A DNA stretch of 64,000 nt from Clostridiales bacterium SIT11 (GTDB taxonomy: Bacteria; Bacillota; Clostridia; Tissierellales; Peptoniphilaceae): contig CYUK01000003.1 of the NCBI GenBank assembly GCA_001299455.1, positions 310,001 to 374,000 of the forward strand, written 5' to 3'. Made by a program: the position numbers and the translations under genes. Below, piece after piece: positions 37,018 to 45,526 of this stretch. Positions within the stretch are counted from its first letter, which is position 1, and every line of letters starts with the position of its first letter. The notes under the pieces are model-generated. The model ran no database searches and was not told the origin of the DNA. It saw nothing but the letters and a program-made list of their open reading frames with translations.

Positions 37018-37209
37018 CTAAAATCTTAGCCCCGTAATCCTAGAAATATTAGTTACTGTGCCAGATGGAATGTCTTTTTCTGTGCATTTGATAGGACAAC
37101 TTTTCCCATCTTTCACATAGATTTCATGTGAACCTGTTGTGTGGTCATACAGCCAACCATTCTTTTTAAGGATTTTTACAACTTTTCTGTAAGGCTGTGT
37201 TTTGGCCAT
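37018..37209 (-). CDS. hicA: HicA-type mRNA interferase toxin
   Basis: 63-aa double-stranded-RNA-binding-fold toxin (YcfA family). It shows the family pattern RKVVKILKKNGW, then TTGSHEIYVKDGK with the catalytic His (about 28), and DIPSGTVTNISRITGL at the C-terminus. Translation-independent RNA cleavage is the known role in the family. ATG at 37209 has AGGAGG 8-9 nt upstream; a TTG two codons earlier (37215) is too close to it. It is the first gene of the hicAB operon, under a consensus promoter. Confidence 0.9.
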   Translation of the reverse strand: MAKTQPYRKVVKILKKNGWLYDHTTGSHEIYVKDGKSCPIKCTEKDIPSGTVTNISRITGLRF

Positions 37210-37233
37210 AAACAATACCTCCTTACATAAACT

Positions 37234-37262
37234 ATTATATACGTATTTAAAATACGTGTCAA
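37234..37262 (-). promoter_or_regulatory. Consensus hicAB promoter with operator palindrome in the spacer
   Basis: On minus: TTGACA (37257-37262), exactly 17 nt, TATAAT (37234-37239). Both hexamers match consensus perfectly. The spacer holds the palindrome ACGTATTT-A-AAATACGT (37241-37257), ideally placed for HicB repression. Confidence 0.88.
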
Positions 37263-37319
37263 TATGCTCATCGAGTTTTCCCTTTTGTTTTTATTTTTCC
37301 ATCCAGTTATGAACACCAC

Positions 37320-37360
37320 AAAAGCCCGCAACTGTCTAAAATGAACAGCTACGGGCCTTT
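37320..37360 (-). terminator. Intrinsic terminator after tRNA-Leu
   Basis: On minus, GCCCGTAGCTGT pairs with ACAGTTGCGGGC (one mismatch-type pair) around a 9-nt loop, then TTTT. It closes the macrodomain-to-tRNA transcript. Confidence 0.8.
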
Positions 37361-37375
37361 ATGACAAAGTATAAA

Positions 37376-37462
37376 TGGTGCGGAGAAAGGGACTTGAACC
37401 CTCACGTGATGACTCACACATGCCCCTCAAACATGCCTGTCTGCCGATTCCAGCACCTCCGC
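37376..37462 (-). tRNA. tRNA-Leu (anticodon GAG)
   Basis: 87 nt including an encoded CCA. The acceptor GCGGAGG pairs with TCTCCGC plus discriminator A. A long class II variable arm, the T loop GGTTCAAGTCC, and an anticodon stem CATGT/GCATG around TTGAGGG give anticodon GAG, reading CUC/CUU. Its first G is also the last base of the TAG stop of the upstream peptide-binding-protein gene. With no promoter between, the tRNA must be processed from that mRNA. Confidence 0.95.
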
Positions 37463-39156
37463 TAATCCTGAAACTCCTTAGGAATATAGGAATCCTTCAC
37501 ATTTGAATATAAATCGTAAATGGAAGGGTCCAGGTTCCTACGCACCCTCTTGTCCTTTAACAGAACGGCTTCTTTATAGAAGAGGGGAACATAGGGACAA
37601 TCCCTATAGAAAAGCTCAGTGATATTATTATAAAGACTTTTTTCGTCTTCGTCAACACTTTGTAAAGATATTTTTTGCAAAACTTGGTCCATTTCTTGAT
37701 TTTGGTAGCGGGCAATGTTGGTCCCTCCAATGGCTCCGGAGTAAAGTAAGCTGGCTAAATCCGGGCTTGGGGTCATTTGAACTCCCACTAGGGCCAGGTC
37801 AAAGTTTCCTTGACTTAAATTTGCCTGAAAATTTTCCCAATCTTCTTTTTCCTTTTCCTTGTCCACTTCTTTTTTTGTGTCCACTGGTGGATAGGCTGGA
37901 TAGGCATCTAGCCCCATCCTCCGTAGGTCATCAATAATTAAATCTACTGTGGCCTTTCGAGTGTAATCTGTAGAATTGGTGGTAATGCCTAGGCGGAGAC
38001 TTCCTCCATCTGGAAGGGTGAAAAAGCCCTGGTCATTTTCCTTAAAACCGGCATCTTCTAAAATTTTCCTAGCAGTTTCTAAATTATAGTAGATATGTCC
38101 CTTAATATACTTCCCATACTTGGATTTTGGGTGGACTAGGGAGCTGGTTTGGACAGCCTTTCCTAGGTAGAGGGAGTTAATAATCCGTTCTTTGTTAATT
38201 CCCCGATGAATGGCCTGGCGGAGGGCCCGGCCACTTTCTCCTTGGAACTTTTCCAGGCTAGTGTTGATGGCCAAAAATTCTAACTGGTTACTGGCCATGT
38301 GTTCCAGGCGAATCCGATGGGTGGTTTGGTACTTATCCCAGTCGTAGCCTGCATTAATGGACAGGTCTACTTGGCCTGTTTCCAGGGCATTTTCCCCCTG
38401 GTCCTTGCCGTTTAAGATTTTCCCATAAATTTTATCAATGTAGGCTGGCCGCCCCCAATAGTTGGGATTTTTTTCCAGGACCCATTCTTTTAAGGAATCT
38501 CCTTGGAGGTAGCGAAAGGGTCCGCTTCCTACCAGGGGGAAATTTTCATTTTCCAGCATTTGGTCTTGGGTCAAGAGGTGGCTGGGAAGGATGGGAAAGG
38601 TCAGCATTTGTAGGACATTCCTGTAGGGCTTGTTAAATTGAAAGTCTACATTCCGCTCGTCAAAGGCCACAGCCCGGGCAAAGGTCTGGGGATCAAAGGC
38701 CTGGCAGCTGGTAATGGAGTGACGAAAGAGGTTGACGTAGGGGTTGTCCCCAGGAAGCTTTCGGATAGCATTAAAGGTGTCGGCCACATCATAGGCTGTA
38801 AGGGCCTGGCCATCCTGCCAGCGAATGCCTTCTTTTAAGGTGACGGTCAAAGTATAGCCATCTTCTGAATATTCCACATGCTCGGCTAAGTTTTTCTTGT
38901 AGTTTCCCAGGGCGTCGGGAATAAAGAGAGAATCATAGATGAGTTTGGAAAAATAATAGTAGTCTGTGTTTTTTGTAAGGAGTGGATTGACATTTTCCAT
39001 GTGGGTCAAGGGAATTTCTAGAGTTCCTCCACTAACAGGGCCTGTGTCCACCAGCTGGTCTTCTGAAATTTCCTTAATTTGAATATTTTTGCCAGGAGAG
39101 CAGGCTCCACAAAGAAGGACCAGGCAGAGGAGGTAAAGAACTTTTTTCCTCTTCAT
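37462..39156 (-). CDS. Peptide/oligopeptide ABC transporter substrate-binding lipoprotein
   Basis: 564-aa SBP family 5 receptor (OppA/DppA-like). Signal peptide with lipobox LCGAC (Cys about 19). It has GTLEIPLTHMENVNPLL, then YTLTVTLKEGIRWQDGQALTAYDVADTFNAI, the family signature region, and PYVPLFYKEAVLLKDKRVRR near the end. No permease or ATPase genes adjoin it; it is an orphan receptor in a transcript with coaE and polA. Its ATG overlaps the coaE stop by 4 nt, and its stop overlaps the tRNA-Leu gene by one base. Confidence 0.9.
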   Translation of the reverse strand: MKRKKVLYLLCLVLLCGACSPGKNIQIKEISEDQLVDTGPVSGGTLEIPLTHMENVNPLLTKNTDYYYFSKLIYDSLFIPDALGNYKKNLAEHVEYSEDGYTLTVTLKEGIRWQDGQALTAYDVADTFNAIRKLPGDNPYVNLFRHSITSCQAFDPQTFARAVAFDERNVDFQFNKPYRNVLQMLTFPILPSHLLTQDQMLENENFPLVGSGPFRYLQGDSLKEWVLEKNPNYWGRPAYIDKIYGKILNGKDQGENALETGQVDLSINAGYDWDKYQTTHRIRLEHMASNQLEFLAINTSLEKFQGESGRALRQAIHRGINKERIINSLYLGKAVQTSSLVHPKSKYGKYIKGHIYYNLETARKILEDAGFKENDQGFFTLPDGGSLRLGITTNSTDYTRKATVDLIIDDLRRMGLDAYPAYPPVDTKKEVDKEKEKEDWENFQANLSQGNFDLALVGVQMTPSPDLASLLYSGAIGGTNIARYQNQEMDQVLQKISLQSVDEDEKSLYNNITELFYRDCPYVPLFYKEAVLLKDKRVRRNLDPSIYDLYSNVKDSYIPKEFQD

Positions 39157-39737
39157 AGTCTTGCCAGCTCCTTATCTAGCTGGCCCAGGGTGTCGTCTGG
39201 GGTCTTGGAATTATCAATAATCACATTGGCAAAGCACTTTTTAGTGTCCAAGTCCATTTGGGCATGAATTTTTTCCAGGGCATAGGCTTCATCAATTTCG
39301 TCTCTTTCCATGAGCCTTTGGACCTGGATGTGTCTAGGAACCCAGACCAGCCAGATTTCATCATAGTCCAGGGCTCCCGGCGCATCCATGGTTTCAATTA
39401 AAAGGGGCAGGTCAATAAAACAGGTCCCTTGGATTTTAGAAAGGTCTTTCCGAATGGCTTCTAAAATAGCTGGATGCATCAGTTGGTTTAGCCGTCTTCT
39501 TTGGTCCTCCTGGGCAAAAACCAGGCGGCCCATTTTTTCCCGATCCAGGCGACCATCCACGACCATGCCGGGAAAGGCTTCTTCAATTTTTTCTAAAAAC
39601 TGGGCCTCTTCCTGTAGATTTTTGGCCACCTCATCCCCATCAATCAGGGGAAAACCTGCCTGCTTTATATAGGAAGAAACCAAGGATTTCCCCGAGGCAA
39701 TCCCTCCTGTTAAGCCAATAATTTTATTTTGCTTCAT
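39153..39737 (-). CDS. coaE: Dephospho-CoA kinase
   Basis: Last step of coenzyme A synthesis: phosphorylates the 3'-OH of dephospho-CoA. 194 aa from ATG 39737 (MKQNKIIGLTGGIASGKS). The P-loop GGIASGKS is at about 11-18, the substrate region GFPLIDGDEVAKNL follows, and the lid has RLMERDEIDEAYALEKIHAQMD. The open frame extends 8 codons upstream into polA; GGAGAG 7 nt before 39737 and the usual family start support the shorter form. It overlaps polA by 14 nt. Confidence 0.93.
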   Translation of the reverse strand: MKQNKIIGLTGGIASGKSLVSSYIKQAGFPLIDGDEVAKNLQEEAQFLEKIEEAFPGMVVDGRLDREKMGRLVFAQEDQRRRLNQLMHPAILEAIRKDLSKIQGTCFIDLPLLIETMDAPGALDYDEIWLVWVPRHIQVQRLMERDEIDEAYALEKIHAQMDLDTKKCFANVIIDNSKTPDDTLGQLDKELARL

Positions 39738-42360
39738 ACCAACTCTCTCCACTTGATACATCGACCTTTAAAGGAATACTTAAATCGGCAGCTGATTCCA
39801 TTAAGTCCACTAATTCTTTTTTACATGCTTCCACCTGGTCCTTGTCCACTTCAATTAAGAGCTCATCGTGGATTTGCAGGAGGAGTCTGGCCTTGATCTT
39901 GGATTCTTTTAAGGCTCGGTAGACCCGGACCATGGCAATTTTAATAATATCTGCTGCAGATCCTTGGATAGGCGTGTTTAAGGCCACCCGTTCTCCAAAG
40001 CTCCGGATATTAAAGTTCTTAGCCTGGAGTTCTGGAATATACCGCCGCCTGTGGAAGATGGTTTCCACATAGCCCTGGTCTTTACCAACTTTTTTTATCT
40101 CTTCCATAAAGTCTTGGACTTGACTGAAGTTTTTTAAATAGGCGTCAATATAGTCGCGAGCTTCCTTCCTGGGAATATCCAAGTCTCGGGACAGGCCATA
40201 GTCACTGATTCCATAGACAATCCCAAAATTTACCGCCTTGGCCTGACGTCTTTGAAGGGGGGTTACCTGGTCCTTGTCCACGTGGAAGACTTGGGCTGCT
40301 GTAGTCCTGTGGATATCTTCTCCCCGGTGAAAGGCCTCCAGCATGTGGGGGTCTTGGGAAATATGAGCCAGGATTCTCAGCTCAATTTGGGAATAGTCTC
40401 CATCGACAAAGGCACAGCCTTCCTTGGCCACAAAGGCTTTTCGAATTAAACGGCCTTCCGCGGTCCGGACGGGAATATTTTGCAGGTTGGGGTCGTTACT
40501 GGAAATCCGTCCTGTAGCTGTGTTGGTTTGGTTAAAGGTGGAGTGAATCCGTCCATCTTCTCCTATGAGGTCAATTAAACTGTCTAAATAGGTACTCTTC
40601 AGCTTGGATAGGGACCGGTAGCGTAAAATAGCTTCAATGATTTCTCCCTCGCCCCGTAATTTTTCCAAGACTTCCACAGAGGTGGAATAGCCTGTCTTGG
40701 TTTTTTTAATCACCGGCATTCCCATTTTTTCAAAGAGGACTTCTCCCAGTTGCTTGGGGGAGTTGAGGTTAAAGTCTTCTCCCGATAGGTCCATGACCTT
40801 TTGCCGTAAATCTTCAATTTCTCCTTGGATTTGGTCATTAATTTCCCTTAACACATCGGCATCCACTTGAATGCCAGTCACTTCCATAGAGGCCAAGACT
40901 TCACAGAGGGGAAGTTCAATGTCTTTGAAGAGGTGGACCATTTCCTGGTCTTCAATCTTTTTCATTTGCTGGTCTTTAAACCGCCAGATTCCTTGGCAAA
41001 CCAAGGCACCATAGGTTTTTAAATCTTCCAGATCACAGTCTTCCAGGGCCTTTTTCTTCTTTCCCTTCCCTGTAATTTCTTCCAGGGAGTCCATTTGCTC
41101 TCCAAGATATTCCTGGTATAGACCTTGGATGGAATAGTCACTTTGACCGGGATTAATTAAATATTGGGCCACTTGGCTATCAAAGGCCATATTTTCTCCT
41201 GGCAGGTCTTCACTTAAAAGATAGGTCCAGGCCGCCTTTAAGCCATGGGTATATTTTTCATGGCTGCTGGCAAAGAGCTTGGCCAGGTCTTCCTTGTTTT
41301 CTTCCAGGTTTCGGACAAGCAAAGTGTCTGTATCCCTTCCTTGGAGGGCCAGGAAAAAGGGCTTGTAGCCTTGGTAGACAGGACCTTCTTGTAAAAAGTA
41401 GTAGGAAAAGTCCTGGTCCTTTAAGGCTTCATAGGCTTCTTTCATTTCCACTTCTCGAATGGTCTTTGTCTCTGCCTGGTCTTCCACCCGGTTTTCTTGG
41501 TATTTTTCAGGAAGTCTCTTTAAAAGGCTGTCAAATTCATAGGTCAAATAAAGGTTTTTTAGGGCTTCATAGTCATAGGCCTGGACTCTTAAATCTTCCA
41601 AGCTATGGTCCAAGGGCACATTGGTGACAATAGTCCCTAATTTTTTAGACATATAGGCCTGGGCCTTGTTGTCCCGAATTTTTTCTCCAGTCTTTCCCTT
41701 CAGGTCATCTGCATGGGCATAGAGGCCATCCATGGTTCCATATTCCTTGAGTAATTTTAAGCCTGTCTTTTCCCCAATGCCGGGAATTCCTGGAATGTTG
41801 TCCGAGGAATCTCCCTTAAGACCCTTGAGGTCAATCATTTGGTCCGGAGTCAGACCATATTCTTCCTTTAGCCGGTCCAGGTCATAGGCCTGGGTTTGGC
41901 TAATGCCTTTTTTGGTTAAATGAACTACAGACTGGTCATCAATAAGCTGGAGATAGTCCCGGTCCCCTGTGAGGTAGAGGACTTGGACTCCTTCCCTACC
42001 AGCCATCTTTCCTAGGGTTCCGGCCAGGTCATCGGCTTCAAACTTGGGACTGTCCAAGGTCACCACGTGCATATAGTCCAAGACCTTTCGGATAATAGGC
42101 CATTGCTGGTCCAGTTCCGAAGGAGTCTTTTCCCGGGTTCCCTTGTAGTCCTTGTAGGATTCATGACGGAAGGTCTTGCCCTTTTGGTCAAAACAAACCA
42201 CCACATAGTCTGGGTCCACTTTTTCCTTAAAGTTTTCAAACATGGACACAAAACCGTAGACGGCGTTAGTATAAAGTCCTTCCTTGGTCGTCAACAGGGG
42301 AAGGGCATAAAAGGCCCGAAAAAACAGGGAAGACCCATCCACAATTAACAACTTTTTCAT
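39724..42360 (-). CDS. polA: DNA polymerase I
   Basis: Repair and Okazaki-fragment maturation polymerase. 878 aa. The 5'-3' exonuclease/FEN domain (about 1-290) keeps its acidic residues (VDGSSLFFRAFYA, VVVCFDQKG, EADDLAGTL, TGDRDYLQL, KGLKGDSSDNIPGIPGIG). The polymerase domain has DGDYSQIELRILAHIS (motif A), RRQAKAVNFGIVYGISDYGL (motif B) and LLQIHDELLIEV (motif C). The middle 3'-5' exonuclease-like domain lacks the Asp-x-Glu and other metal ligands (for example THGLKAAWTYL in place of the ExoII Asp), so proofreading is probably inactive, as in Bacillus-type enzymes. Confidence 0.96.
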   Translation of the reverse strand: MKKLLIVDGSSLFFRAFYALPLLTTKEGLYTNAVYGFVSMFENFKEKVDPDYVVVCFDQKGKTFRHESYKDYKGTREKTPSELDQQWPIIRKVLDYMHVVTLDSPKFEADDLAGTLGKMAGREGVQVLYLTGDRDYLQLIDDQSVVHLTKKGISQTQAYDLDRLKEEYGLTPDQMIDLKGLKGDSSDNIPGIPGIGEKTGLKLLKEYGTMDGLYAHADDLKGKTGEKIRDNKAQAYMSKKLGTIVTNVPLDHSLEDLRVQAYDYEALKNLYLTYEFDSLLKRLPEKYQENRVEDQAETKTIREVEMKEAYEALKDQDFSYYFLQEGPVYQGYKPFFLALQGRDTDTLLVRNLEENKEDLAKLFASSHEKYTHGLKAAWTYLLSEDLPGENMAFDSQVAQYLINPGQSDYSIQGLYQEYLGEQMDSLEEITGKGKKKKALEDCDLEDLKTYGALVCQGIWRFKDQQMKKIEDQEMVHLFKDIELPLCEVLASMEVTGIQVDADVLREINDQIQGEIEDLRQKVMDLSGEDFNLNSPKQLGEVLFEKMGMPVIKKTKTGYSTSVEVLEKLRGEGEIIEAILRYRSLSKLKSTYLDSLIDLIGEDGRIHSTFNQTNTATGRISSNDPNLQNIPVRTAEGRLIRKAFVAKEGCAFVDGDYSQIELRILAHISQDPHMLEAFHRGEDIHRTTAAQVFHVDKDQVTPLQRRQAKAVNFGIVYGISDYGLSRDLDIPRKEARDYIDAYLKNFSQVQDFMEEIKKVGKDQGYVETIFHRRRYIPELQAKNFNIRSFGERVALNTPIQGSAADIIKIAMVRVYRALKESKIKARLLLQIHDELLIEVDKDQVEACKKELVDLMESAADLSIPLKVDVSSGESWYEAK

Positions 42361-42863
42361 TGCTTTACTCCCAATTTCTTGGCTTCTTCAAGGGCCCTTT
42401 CTAAAAGTTCATCGGAAAATAAAACTAGGTAGACTTCTTCAAAATAATGTTCTTCCTTGTCCAAACTTTCAATGGCAATGTCCAGGCACTCGTCTAAAGG
42501 GTAACCATAGACGCCACCAGAAATTAAGGGGAAGGCCAGGGTCTTGACATCATGAGTCTTGGCTAGATTAATGGAGGAAGCGTAGGCCTTTTCCAAGAGT
42601 TCCTTCTCTCCTTGCTTGCCATCCTTGTAAATGGGCCCTACAGTATGGATAACATAGAGGGCATCTAAGTCGTAGCCCATGGTAATCCGGGCCTCTCCTG
42701 TAGGACAGCCGCCAATGGACCGGCAGGCTTCTAAAAGTTCCGGACCAGCCGCTTCATGGATAGCACCATCTACACCGCCTCCTCCTAAAAGGCTGGGGTT
42801 GGCTGCGTTGACAATGGCATCCACATCGTACTTGGTAATATCTCCTTTTTCTATATGAAACAT
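42357..42863 (-). CDS. Macrodomain ADP-ribose-binding/hydrolase protein
   Basis: 168 aa from ATG 42863, a single macro domain of the MacroD/YmdB type. IVNAANPSLLGGGGVDGAIHEAAGPEL (about 20-46) holds the ADP-ribose-binding Asn and catalytic loop; CPTGEARITMGYDL, YVIHTVGPIY and FPLISGGVYGYP form the remaining binding loops. Such proteins hydrolyse O-acetyl-ADP-ribose or remove ADP-ribose from protein. AAAGGAGG lies 6 nt before ATG 42863; the longer frame (42887) contains it. It overlaps polA by 4 nt and heads that operon. Confidence 0.92.
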   Translation of the reverse strand: MFHIEKGDITKYDVDAIVNAANPSLLGGGGVDGAIHEAAGPELLEACRSIGGCPTGEARITMGYDLDALYVIHTVGPIYKDGKQGEKELLEKAYASSINLAKTHDVKTLAFPLISGGVYGYPLDECLDIAIESLDKEEHYFEEVYLVLFSDELLERALEEAKKLGVKQ

Positions 42864-42908
42864 AAGATCCTCCTTTAGGGTATACAAATAACTTCTCTAA
42901 TTAATCTT

Positions 42909-42914
42909 ATTATA
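42909..42914 (-). promoter_or_regulatory. Extended -10 promoter of macrodomain-polA-coaE-SBP-tRNA
   Basis: On minus, TGCTATAAT sits about 46 nt before the macrodomain ATG, downstream of the hydF terminator. The -35 region is weak. Confidence 0.55.
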
Positions 42915-42946
42915 GCAGAAAGGCCGGACTTCGCCTATGAATCCAA

Positions 42947-42982
42947 GAAAAAAGCCGGTGGGAGAAATCCCAACCGACTTAA
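42947..42982 (-). terminator. Intrinsic terminator after hydF
   Basis: On minus, AGTCGG-TTGGGA pairs with TCCCA-CCGGCT around a short loop, then six T; the stem overlaps the hydF stop codon. Confidence 0.85.
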
Positions 42983-44109
42983 TAAACTACTTTATCTAAA
43001 ATTCCCTGGTATTTTGCTAAGACCAAGCCATAATTGGTCATGGGAACTCCCTGGTCTTCTGCCTGGTAAAGGCGGGAGAGAACCTGCCTCCGGTTAAACA
43101 TACAGGCTCCACAGGAAATAACCAAATCATAGCTGGACAAGTCTTCTGGAAAATCCAGGCCCCGGGAAAAATCAATTCTCAACTTTTCTCCTAAATGTTT
43201 TTTCAAGAGTCTAGGAATTTTTACCCGGCCAATATCCTCTTCCATGGGGGCATGGGTACAGGCTTCTGCCATTAAAATTCGACTTTCTTCATTTAAAGAG
43301 TCCAGGGTTTGAGCTCCCTTTAAAAAAGCCTGGATGTCCCCCTTGTAGCGGGCAAGGAGGATGGAAAAACTTGTAAGCCGAATATCTTTATCTTTTACCA
43401 AGTCCCAAACCTGGCTAAAGGCCTGGGAGTCTGTAATAATCAAGTCCGGCTTTTCTTTTAAGGCTTCCAAAGAAGATGCCAGAGTTTCCGGTTTACAGGC
43501 ATGGATAAGGCAGTTTTTGTCCAAGAGTTCTCGGATGGTCATGACCTGGGGCAGGATGAGCCGGCCCTTGGGGGCCTGGATGTCCTGGGGCATGACTAGG
43601 ACCACCTGGTCTTTTTCCTGGACCAAGCCATCTAAAAGTCCTGGTTCCTCTGTTTCTGCCAGGTCCTGGGCTATGGCCTTTAAAATGACTTCCTTTTTAA
43701 AAGGCAGGACCGGATAAGGGAGGCTTTCCTTTTTTAGAGAATCCATGGGCCCATTTTCCACTAGAAAGACCCGTTTTTTCTTTTCTTTCATCAGGTCTAA
43801 AAGGTCCTGGTCTAGGTCTCCGTCCCGGGCCAAGACTAGGCAAAGGTCACACTCTTCTAAAACCTGCCGGCTCCTCTTAGTCCGGGCCTCACTTAAGCTG
43901 GTGTCATCATAGAGGCCGGCGGTATCAATAAAGAGGCAGGGGCCCAAGCCAGGAACCTCCATGGCCTTGTAGACAGGGTCTGTTGTGGTCCCTGCTTTTT
44001 CAGATACGATAGAGTAGTCCTGGTCTAGCAGCCTGTTAAACAAGGTGGACTTTCCTGCATTGGGCGCCCCAAAAATCCCTACATGCTTTTGGTTCCCTCT
44101 ATTTTCCAT
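42979..44109 (-). CDS. hydF: [FeFe]-hydrogenase maturation GTPase HydF
   Basis: Scaffold on which the 2Fe subcluster is assembled before transfer to the hydrogenase. 376 aa. The N-terminal GTPase domain has the P-loop GAPNAGKST (about 15-23), the G3 region DTAGLYD and switch Thr residues (TTTDP). A dimerisation domain follows, then the C-terminal 4Fe-4S domain with the C-x-H pair in EACTHAPMEED and the later CGAC. All ligands are present. It lies one nucleotide after the hydG stop. Confidence 0.95.
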   Translation of the reverse strand: MENRGNQKHVGIFGAPNAGKSTLFNRLLDQDYSIVSEKAGTTTDPVYKAMEVPGLGPCLFIDTAGLYDDTSLSEARTKRSRQVLEECDLCLVLARDGDLDQDLLDLMKEKKKRVFLVENGPMDSLKKESLPYPVLPFKKEVILKAIAQDLAETEEPGLLDGLVQEKDQVVLVMPQDIQAPKGRLILPQVMTIRELLDKNCLIHACKPETLASSLEALKEKPDLIITDSQAFSQVWDLVKDKDIRLTSFSILLARYKGDIQAFLKGAQTLDSLNEESRILMAEACTHAPMEEDIGRVKIPRLLKKHLGEKLRIDFSRGLDFPEDLSSYDLVISCGACMFNRRQVLSRLYQAEDQGVPMTNYGLVLAKYQGILDKVVY

Positions 44110-44110
44110 A

Positions 44111-45526
44111 CTAGAACCTAAAGTCCCTTTGGCCAGCCATGATTTTTTCTAGATAGTCACCAGCTCTTTCCTTGACCTTGGGATTGGGAATAAATTCCAT
44201 ATTTTCTGCAATGACCTTTTGTCCTAATTCTCGAGTTTTAGGGCTGGCATAGTCTTGAAGATATTCTTCCAGGGTCAAAAGAGCATTGGGGTGGCAGCAG
44301 TTAATAATTTGTCCTGACTTTAAGAGGGACATAAACCGATCTCCTGTCCGCCCTTCCCTGTAGCAAGCTGTACAGAAACTGGGAATATGACCTAGTTCCA
44401 GTAACCAGTAAACCACTTCTTCCAGGCTCCGGTGGTCTGACACATCAAATTGGGCAGATGTGGGATCTTCTTCTTCATTGACATAGCCTCCTACAGAAGT
44501 CCTGGATCCTCCGGAAATTTGAGAAATCCCAAGTTCCAAGACCTTTTCCCGGACCTTTTGGGATTCTCTTGTGGAAATAATCATTCCTGTATAGGGAACA
44601 GCCAGGCGGATAATAGCCACAATTTTTTCAAACATTTCATCAGGAATGGATTCATCAAAGCTATCTGGATCAATGTCATCAGCTGGACAAACCCGGGGAA
44701 CAGAAATGGTATGGGGACCACAATTGTAGGTGGCTTCCAAGTGTTCTGCATGCATTAAAAGACCTACCAAGTCGTATTGGTAGTTGTTAATCCCAAAGAG
44801 AACTCCAATCCCTACATCATCAATCCCCCCTTGGTTGGCCCGATCCATGGCTTCTGTATGGTAGCGGTAGGAAGACTTAGGTCCTTGGGGATGGAGACGT
44901 TCATAATTTTCCTTGTGGTAGGTTTCTTGGAAGAGAATATAAGTCCCAATCCCAGCATCCTTTAGTTTCCGATAGGCATCCACTTCTGTAGCTGCAATAT
45001 TTACATTGACCCGGCGGATGGACCCGTTGCGGTGCTTGGTGGTGTAAATGGTGTTAATACTTTCTAAAATATATTCCAGGGGGTTGTTCACTGGGTCTTC
45101 CCCAGCTTCTAAAGCCAACCGCTTGTGGCCCATATCTTGAAGGGCAATAACTTCCTTACGAATTTCTTCTTGGCTTAATTTTACCCGGCGGATATTCTTA
45201 TTTTTTTGGTGGTAGGGACAGTAAACACATTGGTTCACACAGTAGTTTGATAGATATAGGGGGGCAAAGAGGACAATCCGGTTTCCGTAAAATTTCTTTT
45301 TAATGGCCCGGGCTGTGTCCTTAATGGCCTTGGTCACATCTTCATCTTCGTTTAAAAGTAAAATCGCCGCTTGTCTATGGTCTAGACCTTTAGCTTTTTT
45401 AGCCTCTTCCAGGATATCCAAGGCCAGTTGATGGTCCTTGCTGGCCTTTCTCGCCTCTTCTAGTGTTTCTAAAATTTCTTCATGGTTGATAAAATCTTCT
45501 GCATATGTTGATTTTTTATTATACAT
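44111..45526 (-). CDS. hydG: [FeFe]-hydrogenase maturation radical SAM tyrosine lyase HydG
   Basis: Splits tyrosine to make the CO and CN ligands of the H-cluster. 471 aa. The radical SAM motif CVNQCVYC (Cys about 96, 100, 103) is in a TIM barrel. The diagnostic C-terminal second-cluster region has FCTACYREGRTGDRFMSLLKSGQIINCCHPNALLTLEEYL, which distinguishes HydG from ThiH. It overlaps hydE by 8 nt. Confidence 0.96.
   Translation of the reverse strand: MYNKKSTYAEDFINHEEILETLEEARKASKDHQLALDILEEAKKAKGLDHRQAAILLLNEDEDVTKAIKDTARAIKKKFYGNRIVLFAPLYLSNYCVNQCVYCPYHQKNKNIRRVKLSQEEIRKEVIALQDMGHKRLALEAGEDPVNNPLEYILESINTIYTTKHRNGSIRRVNVNIAATEVDAYRKLKDAGIGTYILFQETYHKENYERLHPQGPKSSYRYHTEAMDRANQGGIDDVGIGVLFGINNYQYDLVGLLMHAEHLEATYNCGPHTISVPRVCPADDIDPDSFDESIPDEMFEKIVAIIRLAVPYTGMIISTRESQKVREKVLELGISQISGGSRTSVGGYVNEEEDPTSAQFDVSDHRSLEEVVYWLLELGHIPSFCTACYREGRTGDRFMSLLKSGQIINCCHPNALLTLEEYLQDYASPKTRELGQKVIAENMEFIPNPKVKERAGDYLEKIMAGQRDFRF

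Noticed and set aside
39724-42360. Active proofreading domain in polA
   Set aside because: The expected Asp-x-Glu and other metal ligands of the 3'-5' exonuclease are not visible.
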